Of a stretch of 6,061 bases of DNA, positions 5,350 to 6,061 are shown in pieces. Every line of letters begins with the position of its first letter. Within the stretch, counting starts at the first letter, position 1. This stretch comes from Bog-756 sp037141235 (GTDB lineage Bacteria > Actinomycetota > Acidimicrobiia > Acidimicrobiales > RAAP-2): the NCBI GenBank assembly GCA_037141235.1, contig JBAXCY010000174.1:1-6061 (forward strand), in the 5' to 3' direction. Under the pieces are notes generated by a model. The model made no database searches. It worked only from the letters and a program-made list of their open reading frames with translations, and was not told the origin of the DNA. Made by a program: the position numbers and the translations under genes.

Positions 5350-6061
5350 ATGGCGATCGACAGAGAGAGTGGTACTGCGAGCATGGAGATCGACAGTGGC
5401 GGCGTGACCATCTACGTCGAGGTGACCGGGGAGGGCCGGCCGGTCGTACTACTCCACGGGTTCCCCGATTCCGGTGCGCTGTGGCGTCATCAGGTCCCGG
5501 TATTGGTGGCTGCCGGATTCCAGGTCATCGTGCCCGACCTGCGTGGCTTTGGAGCCTCAGGTGTGCCCGAGGAGGTCGATGCCTACTCAATGATCCACTC
5601 GGTCGGCGATGTAGTGGCCATCTTGGATCACCTGGGGCTGGAGCGGGCCCACATCGTTGGACACGACCTAGGAGCCGCTCTGGCCTGGGCCTTCGGCGCA
5701 TTTCTGCCGGATCGGGTGGATCAACTGGTCACCCTGTCTGTCGGACAGGCGTCGAGCTTCCGGGCCGCAGGGATCGCACAGCTCTCCCTGTCCTGGTACG
5801 TCTTCTTCTTCCAGTTCGTCGGGGTGGCCGAGCAGTGGCTGTCGGCTGATGGCTGGGCCAACTACCGCGAGTGGTCTGACCACCCAGACACAGAGGCCAT
5901 CATCGCCCGGTGGGAGGCAACCGGCACCTTGACCGCCGGGCTCAACTGGTATCGGGCCAACATCACCCCGGAAGGGTGGGTAGCCCCGCCGCTCGATCTA
6001 CCCCTCGTGCAGGCCCCGACCATGGGGGTGTGGAGCAGTGGGGACTTCGCCCTCACCGAGG
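5350..6061 (+). CDS. Epoxide-hydrolase-like alpha/beta hydrolase, 3' end cut by window
   Basis: The first 237 residues of an alpha/beta-hydrolase-fold protein are present and the frame is open to the window end. HGFPDS (36-41) is the oxyanion-hole motif typical of epoxide hydrolases. PDLRGFGAS follows at 62-70. The nucleophile elbow GHDLGA (104-109) carries D106, the aspartate nucleophile shared by epoxide hydrolases and haloalkane dehalogenases. Y150 and Y201 (in LNWYRAN, a cap-domain motif of soluble epoxide hydrolases) are candidates for the two ring-opening tyrosines. The strand APTMGVWSSGD (222-232) puts D232 at the catalytic-acid position; the catalytic histidine would lie beyond the window. 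An epoxide hydrolase is likeliest, with a related hydrolase or fluoroacetate-dehalogenase-like enzyme as alternatives. The start is uncertain: ATG at 5350, five bases after the mmsA stop, is used, but ATG at 5383 (MEIDSGGV) fits the family equally well and neither has a strong ribosome binding site. The tight spacing suggests co-transcription with mmsA. Confidence 0.88.
   Translation, partial: MAIDRESGTASMEIDSGGVTIYVEVTGEGRPVVLLHGFPDSGALWRHQVPVLVAAGFQVIVPDLRGFGASGVPEEVDAYSMIHSVGDVVAILDHLGLERAHIVGHDLGAALAWAFGAFLPDRVDQLVTLSVGQASSFRAAGIAQLSLSWYVFFFQFVGVAEQWLSADGWANYREWSDHPDTEAIIARWEATGTLTAGLNWYRANITPEGWVAPPLDLPLVQAPTMGVWSSGDFALTE

Noticed and set aside
5061..5849. 262-codon plus-strand frame across the end of mmsA and start of the hydrolase
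   Set aside because: It is out of frame with both well-supported proteins and rich in Arg, Gly and Ser, so it is a frame shadow.

Overview
The window is high-GC, gene-dense bacterial DNA with short intergenic gaps, GTG and ATG starts, and purine-rich ribosome binding sites. The proteins look actinobacterial: the alanine dehydrogenase resembles the mycobacterial form, the split-barrel protein is of a type common in Actinobacteria, and the 5' end holds the tail of a PatD-like aldehyde dehydrogenase. An actinobacterium, possibly of the Acidimicrobiia, is my best guess, but the sequence alone does not fix the taxon.

Layout. Positions 1-62 hold the last 19 codons of an aldehyde dehydrogenase that resembles gamma-aminobutyraldehyde dehydrogenase. 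A 127-bp gap leads to an APC-superfamily amino acid/polyamine permease (190-1713). An 85-bp gap with a perfect 10-bp stem-loop leads to alanine dehydrogenase, ald (1799-2920). A 106-bp gap between convergent genes holds four tandem 9-bp repeats. A minus-strand gene follows, encoding a pyridoxamine-phosphate-oxidase-like split-barrel protein (3027-3743). A 113-bp divergent intergenic region separates it from mmsA, a CoA-acylating (methyl)malonate-semialdehyde dehydrogenase (3857-5344). Five bases after mmsA begins an epoxide-hydrolase-like alpha/beta hydrolase (5350 onward), which is cut by the window end just after its probable catalytic acid. No gap exceeds 300 bp, and I see no RNA genes, mobile elements or CRISPR.

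How the genes may work together (inference). The set fits uptake and breakdown of an amine or amino acid such as putrescine/GABA or beta-alanine. The permease would import substrate and the PatD-like enzyme would oxidise an aminoaldehyde. A pyruvate-dependent transaminase, not in the window, would make L-alanine that Ald returns to pyruvate. MmsA would convert the resulting malonate semialdehyde to acetyl-CoA. The split-barrel protein and the hydrolase have no clear place in this scheme.

I see no clearly new multi-gene system. The most interesting signal is non-coding: just upstream of the mmsA GTG start, two mutually exclusive hairpins can be drawn, one of which would bury the ribosome binding site.
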